A stretch of DNA of 17,576 nt from positions 1 to 17,576 of the forward strand of contig CAZYPK010000115.1 of the NCBI GenBank assembly GCA_964649195.1. The letters are read 5' to 3'. The stretch comes from JTS-RE9 sp964649195. Lineage in GTDB: Bacteria > Planctomycetota > Phycisphaerae > Phycisphaerales > Phycisphaeraceae. A model generated the notes under the pieces. The model did not search any database and had not been told where the DNA came from. It was given only the letters and a program-made list of their open reading frames with translations. The position numbers and the translations under genes are program-made. Positions 1 to 6,579 of this stretch are shown piece after piece (position 1 is the first letter of the stretch; each line of letters starts with the position of its first letter).

Positions 1-93
1 TACTTCAGCCAGCGCTTCAGGCGGCAGGATGGAGCGCTGCCGCAGGTCACGGTCATCGGCACCGTCTGCCGGCACTTTGGATAATTCGTGCAT
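1..93 (-). CDS. N-terminal fragment of a ThiF-family-like protein (partial)
   Basis: A minus-strand frame starts at an ATG (complement of 91-93) and runs off the left edge after 31 codons. The visible peptide is acidic and then reads RDLRQRSILPPEALAEV. This resembles the opening of ThiF/MoeB-type adenylyltransferase-like proteins of planctomycetes, where a DRDLRQR..PPE..A segment comes just before the nucleotide-binding Rossmann strand. That strand lies outside the window, so neither the ATP-binding glycines nor any catalytic residue can be checked. No strong ribosome binding site precedes the ATG; only a short G-run touches it. The competing plus-strand frame, which ends at a stop near 90, looks less protein-like. 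The family call is from memory of the motif and is tentative; the existence of a gene here is somewhat more likely than the name. Confidence 0.45.
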   Translation of the reverse strand, partial: MHELSKVPADGADDRDLRQRSILPPEALAEV

Positions 94-178
94 CCCCAGA
101 ATGATTGTCCTGCCTTATCCCCTTGTTTAGCTACACGCTTCACCATTCGGAGACGGGCTCAACGCACGAGCTAAGCGA

Positions 179-550
179 TCAAGATGCCTTGGCGAGGGCA
201 GCGCGGGATCTGAGGGTGTAGGCGATCAGGGCGATGGACGCGATCAGCATCGCGGTGATGATGTAAGCCGTGATCACCTTTTCGGAGTTGCCGCCTGCAA
301 CAGCCATCCAGGTAATACTTGAACGCCAGGTAAACACCAGTGCGAGCAATCCTGCGGTGATGAGCGCCGCCGTCGGAGCTGGACGCCAACCACGCAGCGC
401 GAGGATGCCCCAGCCGATGTTAAGCAGGCCGAAGGTGCCGCCGGACGCGAGTGCCGTCTTCGCCTTCTCAGGGTTGGACAAGAAGCCGACGAGGCCGGCG
501 AGAATCAGAAAGGCTCCGTAGGCGATGATGGCTTTAGCGATCGTTTTCAT
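179..550 (-). CDS. Small integral membrane protein, TMEM14-like
   Basis: This 123-residue protein is almost entirely hydrophobic helices with short loops. Segments lie at roughly residues 6-24, 38-53, 58-75 and 92-113, giving a four-helix membrane protein. A glycine-rich stretch (ASGGTFGLLNIGWGILAL) follows a charged NPEKAKTA turn, and an FTWRSSITW segment sits near the third helix. Repeated Gly/Ala-rich helices separated by short loops, in about 110-125 residues, fit the TMEM14/UPF0136 family of small membrane proteins, whose bacterial role is not established. The ATG at 548-550 is the first in frame; the ribosome binding site ahead of it is weak. It points away from the dinB remnant on the other strand and is separated by about 85 bp from the gene fragment at the left edge. 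It reads as an intact chromosomal housekeeping-type gene. Family confidence is moderate; membrane location is confident. Confidence 0.7.
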   Translation of the reverse strand: MKTIAKAIIAYGAFLILAGLVGFLSNPEKAKTALASGGTFGLLNIGWGILALRGWRPAPTAALITAGLLALVFTWRSSITWMAVAGGNSEKVITAYIITAMLIASIALIAYTLRSRAALAKAS

Positions 551-601
551 GGATCAAAGAATTGTAGTGTGGAACCAGCAAGTAGGCCGCGCCTATTCGT
601 A

Positions 602-1159
602 GGGTGGTGCCAAACTGACCTGCGAAGCTGGCCGCTCGATTCGCTCCGCAGGATTCTGGGCAGCGAGGCTGAACGATACGTGCAATTGGCCCACGGCATC
701 GACCATCGCCCGGTCGTTCCTGATCGACAGGCCAAGAGCATCGGGCATGAGCAAACGTTCAGCGTCGACGTGGGCGATGCCGATGAAGTGCGGCGCGTGC
801 TACTTGTGAAGTGGAGCAAGTCGGAGCCCAGCTGCGCCGCCACGGACTTCAAGCACGTGGCGTGTCGCTCAAAATCCGCTTCGATGAATTCGAGACGATC
901 AGCCGGTCGGTGACGCTGAAGGCAGCCACTAACATCACCAGTGAACTCTGGCATGCTGCGAAGGGATTATTCGAGGCGTGGGCGTTTGTGCCAGTGAGGC
1001 TGATCGGCTTCACGGCTGAAAAGGTTGTCGGTAGGCGACGAACAGAATGAACTGTTCCCCGATCAGGATCGCGAGAAGCAGCGAAAACTGGATGCGGTCG
1101 CTGATGCGATCAACGCGAAGTTTGGAAAGAGGCGGATCGGCCGCGGTGGAAGGACGTGA
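602..1159 (+). pseudogene. dinB: dinB (DNA polymerase IV) remnant, 5'-truncated with two frameshifts
   Basis: Three plus-strand frames join into the C-terminal half of a Y-family DNA polymerase. The first segment (about 611-805) reads DLRSWPLDSLRRILG, then a GIDHRPVVPDRQ..KSIGHEQTF stretch typical of the DinB thumb to little-finger transition. A shift by one frame near 800-808 leads into the little-finger domain (about 811-1020: EQVGAQLRRHGLQARGVSLK, then TSELWHAAKGLFEAW and PVRLIGF). A second shift near 1015-1040 returns to the first frame and gives the tail NELFPDQDREKQRKLDAVAD, ending at TGA 1157-1159. The N-terminal palm and fingers, about 200 residues with the catalytic carboxylates, are missing. 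The LF of the tail could have been a clamp-binding motif. The polymerase cannot be functional as read. Sequencing error could explain the frameshifts but not the missing 5' part. Confidence 0.85.
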
Positions 1160-1250
1160 CCGGACCGGCAGGCATGTCGGCAATCCCACATTTTACGCAG
1201 CAAAGGTTGGACACCGAGTCGCAGAGTGGCTAATCAATTTGCGGAATTCG

Positions 1251-1271
1251 ACTACCACTTTACTACCACTT
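1251..1271 (+). repeat. Two direct copies of ACTACCACTT
   Basis: ACTACCACTT occurs at 1251-1260 and again at 1262-1271, an 11-bp period, with a partial relative (AATACCACG) at 1281-1289. It lies in the gene-free stretch between the dinB remnant and the integrase, beside the tRNA-like fragment. Short phased direct repeats there could be binding sites for recombinase or excisionase, but nothing in the sequence proves it. Confidence 0.5.
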
Positions 1272-1287
1272 ATCCGGCCGAATACCA

Positions 1288-1307
1288 CGTTTTTTTGAGA
1301 AAAAACG
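1288..1307. repeat. AT-rich perfect inverted repeat (8-bp arms, 4-nt loop)
   Basis: CGTTTTTT (1288-1295) and AAAAAACG (1300-1307) are exact reverse complements around TGAG. The stem is too AT-rich for a classical intrinsic terminator, and no T-run follows it on the plus strand. It lies just upstream of the strong promoter-like pair at 1315-1342. It could be a protein-binding site, a bent or cruciform element, or a weak bidirectional terminator. Confidence 0.45.
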
Positions 1308-1314
1308 CTATGTC

Positions 1315-1342
1315 TTGATATGGAATGCGAAGGTGATATACT
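1315..1342 (+). promoter_or_regulatory. Sigma70-type promoter candidate upstream of the tRNA half and integrase
   Basis: TTGATA (1315-1320) and TATACT (1337-1342) each match five of six consensus positions and are 16 bp apart. GTGA and TCAC (1333-1336 and 1342-1345) form a small inverted repeat over the -10, which could serve as an operator half-site pair. Transcription would start near 1349, cross the 3' tRNA half and the TTGACGATT array, and enter the integrase after a leader of about 280 nt. It may be the integrase promoter or a leftover promoter of a disrupted stable RNA gene. Confidence 0.5.
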
Positions 1343-1403
1343 CACGTGTTCGCCCTAGAAAACAAGGGGTTTCGAGGCTTTTCTGTCAATACGTCCGGGT
1401 TGG

Positions 1404-1445
1404 TTTGCAAGCTAGGGGTTACCGGTTCGATCCCGGTAGGCTCCA
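1404..1445 (+). other. 3' half of a tRNA-Ala(TGC)-like gene, probable attachment-site core
   Basis: From the anticodon loop onward the sequence follows tRNA geometry exactly. The loop is TTTGCAA (1404-1410, anticodon TGC), then a 5-nt stem strand GCTAG and a 5-nt variable loop GGGTT. A perfect T-arm follows (ACCGG / TTCGATC / CCGGT, 1421-1437), then the acceptor strand AGGCTCC and discriminator A (1445). AGGCTCCA is a typical tRNA-Ala 3' end. The bases before the loop (GTTGG) do not pair properly with GCTAG. No D-arm and no 5' acceptor strand (GGAGCCT or GGGGCCT) are visible upstream, and CCA is not encoded. A 3' tRNA half next to an integrase is the usual signature of an att site created by integration into a tRNA gene. 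No second copy was seen in the window. Confidence 0.7.
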
Positions 1446-1447
1446 TT

Positions 1448-1601
1448 TTGACGATTTTAAGAAGCGTTCAGATGGCCTTGAAATCTAGAGGCTTACAGAA
1501 AATGCTTGGTTTTCCGAAGAGATTAAAGCATCGAGAATTGGTTGATTTGACGATTCTGTTGACGATTTAGTTGACGATTTCATCTCGAAAGTTGACGATT
1601 T
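1448..1601 (+). repeat. Five copies of TTGACGATT, candidate integrase arm-type sites
   Basis: TTGACGATT begins at 1448, 1547, 1559, 1571 and 1592; four of the five are followed by a further T. Spacings are 99, 12, 12 and 21 bp, all multiples of three. The first copy starts two bases after the tRNA-like 3' end and the last ends about 30 bp before the integrase ATG. Arm-type binding sites of tyrosine recombinases are short direct repeats beside the att core, which fits. In one frame they would encode Leu-Thr-Ile, but that frame stops at 1570, so a coding explanation does not cover all copies. Confidence 0.65.
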
Positions 1602-1632
1602 GGTTGCTACCATGGGGCCTCAAGGGCTCCCT

Positions 1633-3213
1633 ATGGCATACCGAATCAAGAACCTCAGTTCGTACGGCGGACGCTTCTACCGGACCATCGGCAAGGTGGT
1701 CAATGATCGTGGCGATCTCGTTCCCAGGAAGTTCCTACTCGGGACCGATGAGGTATTGGCACGGGCGGCCAGCGCAAGACTGGAGAGACTGTGGGACGAA
1801 GTCGTCGCCGGTTATCAGCTCGCTGTGCGAATCAACGCCTTCGGCTCCCAGTTTGGCCAGATGAACCGCATCGCGCCGGAACTGAAGATACCCCTGTCTG
1901 TTGATCACGGAGAAGCCCACTGGCAGCCTGAGAGCCTGCTCATCGCCGAAGCTGTGCGCAGAGGCCTGCACGAAATCGCTGTCGAAGCAGGGCCACACTG
2001 TGACAACCCGGTCGAATATGTTGAGCGGATCGTAAGCCTTCGACGCGACTTCTCGATTATTTCTTTCGTTCCCAAAGCCCCTCAAATCTATTTGGCTGGT
2101 CAAGAACTTTTACGCAAGAGCGCTGAAGTCAGCGTTCAGGAATCCAGAACTTTCGCAGCGCTGGGTGGTATCGACCCGCCCACCGGGATCACCGGCACCC
2201 TGTACGAAGCCATCGAAGCGTACGCTGAATACGCACCGCAGCAGAATCAGAAGGAATTTGGATACCGGGAAGCAGCGGCTGCTCGTCGGCTCAAGAACGC
2301 GCATGACGACATTCCTCTAAGCCGGTTCGGCCTGTCGAGCTTGGAGCAGATCGCCAACTACTGGAAAAGCAGGCCGATTGGCAAGAAGACAGGCAAGCCG
2401 ATTACCCTCGACACGGTGACCAACTCGATAAAAGTCACAAAGCGATTCGTGCAGTGGCTGCATCGAACGGATCGTTTTGCCTGGAGAAAACCGGAGGATG
2501 TGGATCACGTGCTGCGGTGTAACGTGGCGCGGCTGCGCTCTGATTCCGAGATTGCCGCGCTCAAGGATGGCGTCGATATTTGGACAGTTGCCGAGCTTGC
2601 GACCTTGTATCGCCATGCTACCGACCAGGATCGCCTGTTCATTCTCCTGGGACTCAACTGCGGTTTCTCGCACGCAGAAGCATGCACGCTCAGGCACGAT
2701 GAGATTGAGTCGGATGGTGACGACATTCGGATCAAGAGGATTCGTCGCAAAAGCATGGTTTACGGTGAATTCGTGTTGTGGCCAGAGACGGTGCAAGCGC
2801 TCGAGTGGTTTAAGGGTTGCCACAAGCGGGTCAAATCAAAACATCCTGATTACGTGCTGATCACCATGGAGGGGGCTCTGTTTGATCGTCAACGAATCAC
2901 CAATGGATGGAATCAGTTGCTCAACCGCGTGATGGCCGAGCATCCTTCATTCCGTCGGCTCAGCTTCAAATTCCTGCGCAAGACAGCGTCACAGCTGATC
3001 AAGGATTGTTCCAGCAGCGAGATCAGCAGCGTCTTCCTTTCACATGGGCACCCAGTGCCCAAAGACAAGTTGATGGACAAGTACACCAACCGGCCTTTTG
3101 ACACGAAGGTCACCAACGCGATTCGCCAGGTGCGAAAAGAGCTTCAGCCGATATTCGATGTCGCGCCGACCGCGTTCACGCAGCAGAGTGCCCGAAGAAC
3201 GGCGAAGCGGTAA
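1633..3213 (+). CDS. Tyrosine recombinase/integrase-like protein, planctomycete type
   Basis: This 526-residue protein would cut and rejoin DNA at the nearby att-like site. I chose the ATG at 1633 (MAYRIKNLSS) because AAGGG lies six bases upstream; an ATG at 1612 and a TTG at 1600 are in frame but have no ribosome binding site. Residues 1 to about 220 are unfamiliar. Residues around 230-305 look like a SAM-like core-binding domain (SSLEQIANYWKSRPIGKKTG, then KRFVQWLHRTDRF). The catalytic domain starts near 320. Box II reads FKFLRKTASQL with K446 and R449, followed by SHGH (H471, H473) and DKYTNRP with Y484 as likely nucleophile. At the first conserved arginine (usually G-L-R-x-x-E) the protein has GFSHAE, with S346 in place of Arg. 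It may be a lineage-specific variant or impaired. Position beside a tRNA half and repeats supports a mobile-element integrase. Confidence 0.8.
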   Translation: MAYRIKNLSSYGGRFYRTIGKVVNDRGDLVPRKFLLGTDEVLARAASARLERLWDEVVAGYQLAVRINAFGSQFGQMNRIAPELKIPLSVDHGEAHWQPESLLIAEAVRRGLHEIAVEAGPHCDNPVEYVERIVSLRRDFSIISFVPKAPQIYLAGQELLRKSAEVSVQESRTFAALGGIDPPTGITGTLYEAIEAYAEYAPQQNQKEFGYREAAAARRLKNAHDDIPLSRFGLSSLEQIANYWKSRPIGKKTGKPITLDTVTNSIKVTKRFVQWLHRTDRFAWRKPEDVDHVLRCNVARLRSDSEIAALKDGVDIWTVAELATLYRHATDQDRLFILLGLNCGFSHAEACTLRHDEIESDGDDIRIKRIRRKSMVYGEFVLWPETVQALEWFKGCHKRVKSKHPDYVLITMEGALFDRQRITNGWNQLLNRVMAEHPSFRRLSFKFLRKTASQLIKDCSSSEISSVFLSHGHPVPKDKLMDKYTNRPFDTKVTNAIRQVRKELQPIFDVAPTAFTQQSARRTAKR

Positions 3214-3369
3214 TTGATTCAACGAAGGGTTGAGCTGTGTGATCCGACGCAGGGAACGTGTGAAACAGAGGACCGCATCGGAGTCGACTGAGCATTTATT
3301 GCCGATGTCATCTCGATGCTTGGGCGACGGTGTCGGTTGAGGAGGTCGTTTTGAGTCATAGTTCACCTG

Positions 3370-3381
3370 CTCGAATTCGAG
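3370..3381. repeat. Perfect 12-bp palindrome CTCGAATTCGAG
   Basis: The palindrome lies in the 168-bp gap between the converging integrase and DUF5677-like gene, directly after the latter's stop codon on the minus strand. It has no spacer, so it is unlikely to form a terminator hairpin; a dimeric protein-binding site or chance are both possible. No convincing terminator is visible in the rest of this gap. Confidence 0.4.
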
Positions 3382-4215
3382 TTAAGGTAACGTCACGAAC
3401 GCTTGATCCATCCACAGACGCAGCTTGAGTATTTTGCCGTCGAAGCCGTTGATCGCGTCGCTCAGCTCAAATATCCGATCCATCGTCATCACCGCGTCCA
3501 ACGCATGTTTGAAGGCGAACACGTAGCTGAACGCTGCCTGCTGCTCCCACCAAGCGATTTCGCCATGCACGATCGTGGGTCCAGAGTGAGTGAGCATGCT
3601 GAGCGTGGGATAGATTTGGACGTACGCGTTCTCGCACTCCGGCCCCAGCTTCTTAGCACGGTCCCTGAGATTGCCAGCACCCGTCCAATGGTCCTTCGGC
3701 CACAGCGGCTTGCCGTCCTTGACGCCCCACACACGCCCTACAATTTTGGCAACCGGCTCCATGGCATCCATCCGCTGTATGAACGCCGCCTGCGCCGTTG
3801 CGTCGATGTTGGAGGCTGGGCTTTCCCGGCTGTGTTTCACGACCTTCTCCGCAGCTTGATACCGGCTCACATCGGCGTATGCGCGGAAGCGTTCAAACCA
3901 TATCTCTTCTGGAAAACTCTCCAACCATCGAAGGTCGAGGTAGTTCTCGAAGATTGAGCATGCACCAGCTCCGACTGCCTGGAAGTCTTGTGTCTGGTTC
4001 AGCCTGTCAAAGGAGTTGAGCCACCATATGATCCGAATGAATGGGTAGTGGGTCACTCGATAGCGCCGCGGATCCGCAGCCGGGGGGTAACGGTTTTGAT
4101 CGAGCGACAAGGCAACCGGTTCCAGACATGGTATCCCGACATCGTTTCCCTGCCTGACAATGTAAAACCCTCTGGCGATCCTGATGGCCCGATGGGGCTC
4201 TTTCAGGTTCTTCAC
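3382..4215 (-). CDS. DUF5677-like helical protein, start uncertain
   Basis: The minus-strand frame ends at 3382 and has no ATG between the upstream gene's stop (4328) and the well-conserved-looking part. I chose the GTG at 4213-4215 (VKNLKEPHRAIRIARGFYIV), giving 277 residues, but another GTG and a TTG lie further in, and starts overlapping the upstream gene also exist. The middle reads AVGAGACSIFENYLDLRWLE followed by a helical FERFRAYADVSRYQAAEKVV stretch. The later part has DHWTGAGNLRDRAKKLG, then a Y..YPTLSMLTHSGPTIVHG motif. This pattern, an [R/C]-x-[I/L]-F/L-E-N helix and later W-x-G plus a TH(S)G...H segment, resembles the DUF5677 family, whose function is unknown. There is no signal peptide, so it is probably cytoplasmic, unlike its two upstream neighbours. 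It may be the last gene of the minus-strand operon. It has no obvious enzyme motif. Confidence 0.6.
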   Translation of the reverse strand: MKNLKEPHRAIRIARGFYIVRQGNDVGIPCLEPVALSLDQNRYPPAADPRRYRVTHYPFIRIIWWLNSFDRLNQTQDFQAVGAGACSIFENYLDLRWLESFPEEIWFERFRAYADVSRYQAAEKVVKHSRESPASNIDATAQAAFIQRMDAMEPVAKIVGRVWGVKDGKPLWPKDHWTGAGNLRDRAKKLGPECENAYVQIYPTLSMLTHSGPTIVHGEIAWWEQQAAFSYVFAFKHALDAVMTMDRIFELSDAINGFDGKILKLRLWMDQAFVTLP

Positions 4216-4327
4216 TGCCTGCAAGTGCGGGACGAGAAAGTGCTGACCGGATCGATCGCCTTCGAGGGCTGGGCGTTCGGATTCGAGATTATCCCCATCA
4301 GGTAGCGATTCAACGCAGGGCGCCGCT

Positions 4328-5506
4328 TCAGCGAAGCATTTCGAGCCGTCGTGTCGCAACTTTCTCGGCGTCTGCGTGGGCATCGGCCAGACTGCGAGGA
4401 AGGCTGTCCAGGAAGCTGTCGGAAACCCGGCCCCGAAGATCATCGAGTGTGACGAATTCACGATCTTGTTCAGCTCGCAAATAGGCAAGCACCCGGTTTG
4501 AAGCCTCATAAGTGATAATTGCAACGCCGACAACCACCAGACCGTGAGGTGTGGTGGTGAACAGGTAGAGCAGGTGGATTCCCGCACCCACCGCCGCACC
4601 CTTCACTGCCGCATCCTGTAGGCGGTCGGCCAGTTCAGTCTTGTTGATGTTTCCCGCCTGATAGTCGGTGTATGCCAATACTCCATCGATTCCAGCCGCA
4701 GCCGTTCCTGAACCTGTAGCCGGATTTCTGAGTAGTCGCGTCACACGCGCCGCGTCTGAGGGGGTTTTCAAAATCAGCGCCCTGCCGGTCAAATCGGCCG
4801 TTGACTTGAAACGCGCATGAGAAGCCGTTTGAGACCACGATCGGGCAACCACAGCGCGAGCCCGGTCACTCACGGCCTGACGGCCGGGCAGGGCCATGCC
4901 TGCGGGCGTCGTCTGCATCAGGCGGCCAGATGCCAAGGCTCGCCTCGTCTGCTCCCAGAAATCAGACAACGGAATACCTCGACGTGCTGCTTGGGTTTCA
5001 GCGAAACTCAATTCCTTCCGAATCGTCGCCAGAGCATCACTGGTTGTGAGGATGTGCATGCCTGCATACTTGGGATCGCTGAGAGCTGTGCATGCTTCTC
5101 GCCAGCCAAGTTTGCACTGGTAAAGAACTTCCTTGCTATTTCCCTTCGTCCGGGCAACAAGGTCGGCCCCATGCCACGGCTGCCCAGCGACCGCCGTGCT
5201 GAACAGTCGCGTGGGCTGTCCGGTCCGGGCATATCGGGCATTGTCAGATTCCATGATCATTGCCTCAAAGGTCTTGCCCGTATAACCTGACTCTGCCGCC
5301 TGCCAGTAGCGGCCGAAGTTCCCGCCATAATTCGCATATGCCCTCTGCGATGGCCGTCCGGCAACAGCCTTCACCAGTTCATCCTGGCTCAACGTCAATT
5401 GCCGGGTGTCGATCCTGGTCGGAGATTCAGCATCAGCCGGCAGGATATTCATCGTGGCGATGAACAGGGCAAACAGGATGGTCGTCAAGCACCGGTTTGT
5501 TGTCAT
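4328..5506 (-). CDS. Exported protein with candidate PD-(D/E)xK-like core and hydrophobic C-terminal half
   Basis: The ATG at 5504-5506 follows GAGG at a good distance, so the 9 extra codons upstream are not used; the protein has 392 residues. Residues 5-26 form a Sec signal peptide (CLTTILFALFIATMNILPADA). Residues 50-165 suggest a restriction-endonuclease-like fold: E81 in a helix (GKTFEAMIMES), D115 (HGADLVA) and Q130-x-K132 (VLYQCK) in consecutive predicted strands, followed by DPKYAGMHILTTSDAL. Q replacing E in (D/E)xK is known in that superfamily. Residues 265-340 form a Gly/Ala-rich hydrophobic module: AGIDGVLAYTDYQAGNINKT, then two hydrophobic segments (301-317 and 321-333). The tail is charged. 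I do not recognise the gene. Export with a nuclease-like core would suit an effector or a periplasmic nucleic-acid processing role, but this is inference. It starts 60 bp after the stop of the next gene upstream. Confidence 0.75.
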   Translation of the reverse strand: MTTNRCLTTILFALFIATMNILPADAESPTRIDTRQLTLSQDELVKAVAGRPSQRAYANYGGNFGRYWQAAESGYTGKTFEAMIMESDNARYARTGQPTRLFSTAVAGQPWHGADLVARTKGNSKEVLYQCKLGWREACTALSDPKYAGMHILTTSDALATIRKELSFAETQAARRGIPLSDFWEQTRRALASGRLMQTTPAGMALPGRQAVSDRARAVVARSWSQTASHARFKSTADLTGRALILKTPSDAARVTRLLRNPATGSGTAAAGIDGVLAYTDYQAGNINKTELADRLQDAAVKGAAVGAGIHLLYLFTTTPHGLVVVGVAIITYEASNRVLAYLRAEQDREFVTLDDLRGRVSDSFLDSLPRSLADAHADAEKVATRRLEMLR

Positions 5507-5566
5507 GGAGATTCCTCGTTCAAATGCGGACATTATTGATGAGATTGATTACCAGATGGGGTGTCA

Positions 5567-6397
5567 TTATCGAATGCCATCGATGAACTGACTGCGGGCG
5601 ATGGCGCTCTTGTACTGGGCATCTGTCAACTCACTCTTAAGTATGCGGTCCCAGCCAAAGACAGACTCACGGTCCGCCTCACGGAGTTCCTCCACCACGG
5701 CATGAACGCGGTTAAGGTGTTCCAAAGCAGTCATGAACTCCTCCTCGTCGTCGTTGATCCACCAGTGTTGACCTTTACCCGCCGCGAAATGAGATTCGAC
5801 TTTCTGAAGTGTTCTGTCGGCGAAACCTTTGAATGCGGCGTATCGCTTTTCATCATGACGCCGACCGGCTCGGGCAATCGTCTCCAGATTGACCATCACA
5901 CTCTCGACCTCTGATGGCGACAGGTCGTATCGGAGTGATTGATCATCGTCGAGAATCTGCCTGCCGATCCCGGCCGCCTGATTCAGATGGTTTCGCGCCC
6001 GATCATAACTGCCGCGAATCGCAGTCCCCCGATTGCCGTCGTACAGGGCAATGGCCGAATCAGCCAATTGTATGTATGCCTTGGATAACAGATCGAACGC
6101 CTCATTGAGCGTGGTTCGATCGCGCATTCCCCGCATTGCGTAATGGATCGCCTGCTCCCACCGCCGGTCGTTCAGAGCTTTGGCTGCCAGTTCAAGATCG
6201 GATGGAACCGTCGGGGCCGCAGCCGCTGAGTCACGTTCGGAAACGGGCGGAGTCGGCGGGGTTGACGGTTGGGACACGAATCCATCACCTTCGTTCACAA
6301 CAGTCTGCGTCGGCTGCGATCCATACGCCGCCAGAATGCCAAAGAAAGCGATGAGAAGAGCAAGGGCGACGGGTACTTTGAAACGGTTTGACGACAT
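5567..6397 (-). CDS. Membrane-anchored or exported helical (TPR-like) protein of unknown function
   Basis: The ATG at 6395-6397 is preceded by AGGAG at -8 to -12, which decides this start over the frame's earlier in-frame codons; the product has 276 residues. Residues 7-24 (KVPVALALLIAFFGILAA) are a signal peptide or N-terminal anchor; there is no lipobox cysteine. Residues 30-65 are Pro/Ser/Thr-rich and disordered-looking, like a tether. From residue 66 the chain is strongly helical: LELAAKALNDRRWEQAIHYA, then NEAFDLLSKAYIQLADSAIA and SYDRARNHLNQAAGIGRQIL. The A..AL..RRWEQAI pattern resembles a tetratricopeptide helix pair, so it is likely a protein-binding scaffold in the periplasm-equivalent compartment. 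An acidic patch (INDDEEEF) lies near residue 217. It is the first gene of the minus-strand cluster and is 60 bp upstream of the exported nuclease-like protein, which suggests joint function. Confidence 0.7.
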   Translation of the reverse strand: MSSNRFKVPVALALLIAFFGILAAYGSQPTQTVVNEGDGFVSQPSTPPTPPVSERDSAAAAPTVPSDLELAAKALNDRRWEQAIHYAMRGMRDRTTLNEAFDLLSKAYIQLADSAIALYDGNRGTAIRGSYDRARNHLNQAAGIGRQILDDDQSLRYDLSPSEVESVMVNLETIARAGRRHDEKRYAAFKGFADRTLQKVESHFAAGKGQHWWINDDEEEFMTALEHLNRVHAVVEELREADRESVFGWDRILKSELTDAQYKSAIARSQFIDGIR

Positions 6398-6416
6398 GAT
6401 CTGCTCCTGGTTTTGC

Positions 6417-6436
6417 CCCTTGCACCATCGCAAGGG
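6417..6436 (-). promoter_or_regulatory. Leader hairpin upstream of the minus-strand operon
   Basis: CCCTTGC (6417-6423) and GCAAGGG (6430-6436) are perfect 7-bp arms around a 6-nt loop. On the minus strand the hairpin ends about 20 bases before the ATG at 6397, just ahead of the AGGAG ribosome binding site. It could stabilise the transcript's 5' end or act as an operator. A TTGACA lies further upstream on the minus strand (complement of 6467-6472), but no good -10 box sits at the right distance. Confidence 0.4.
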
Positions 6437-6579
6437 TTATGCAAACAGGTCGGCGCCGCCACTTCCTGTCAACGAAGAATCGAAGTATTTCTCAAAAATA
6501 TCCCCCTGGCCATCCATGAATGTTGGACGGACCGCAACACCCCGTGTACTTCATCACCTGAATCCATGGCCTGAATTCA

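Noticed and set aside
1047..1298. An 83-codon plus-strand frame after the dinB little finger
   Set aside because: The other frame over 1040-1159 gives the DinB C-terminal tail, and the rest is repeat-containing intergenic DNA.
1346..1570. A plus-strand open frame across the tRNA-like segment containing VTGSIPVGS
   Set aside because: That peptide is the usual false translation of a tRNA T-arm, so the frame is not a gene.
1448..1601. The TTGACGATT repeats as a CRISPR array
   Set aside because: Repeats are only 9-10 bp, spacers are 2-89 bp and irregular, and no cas gene is present.
3351..3428. A 25-codon plus-strand frame starting with TTG after a very good GAGGAGGT ribosome binding site
   Set aside because: The peptide is short, runs antisense into the end of the DUF5677-like gene and looks random. 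The Shine-Dalgarno alone is not enough.
3403..3957. A 184-codon plus-strand frame opposite the DUF5677-like gene
   Set aside because: No ribosome binding site and no family resemblance; the minus strand encodes the coherent helical protein.
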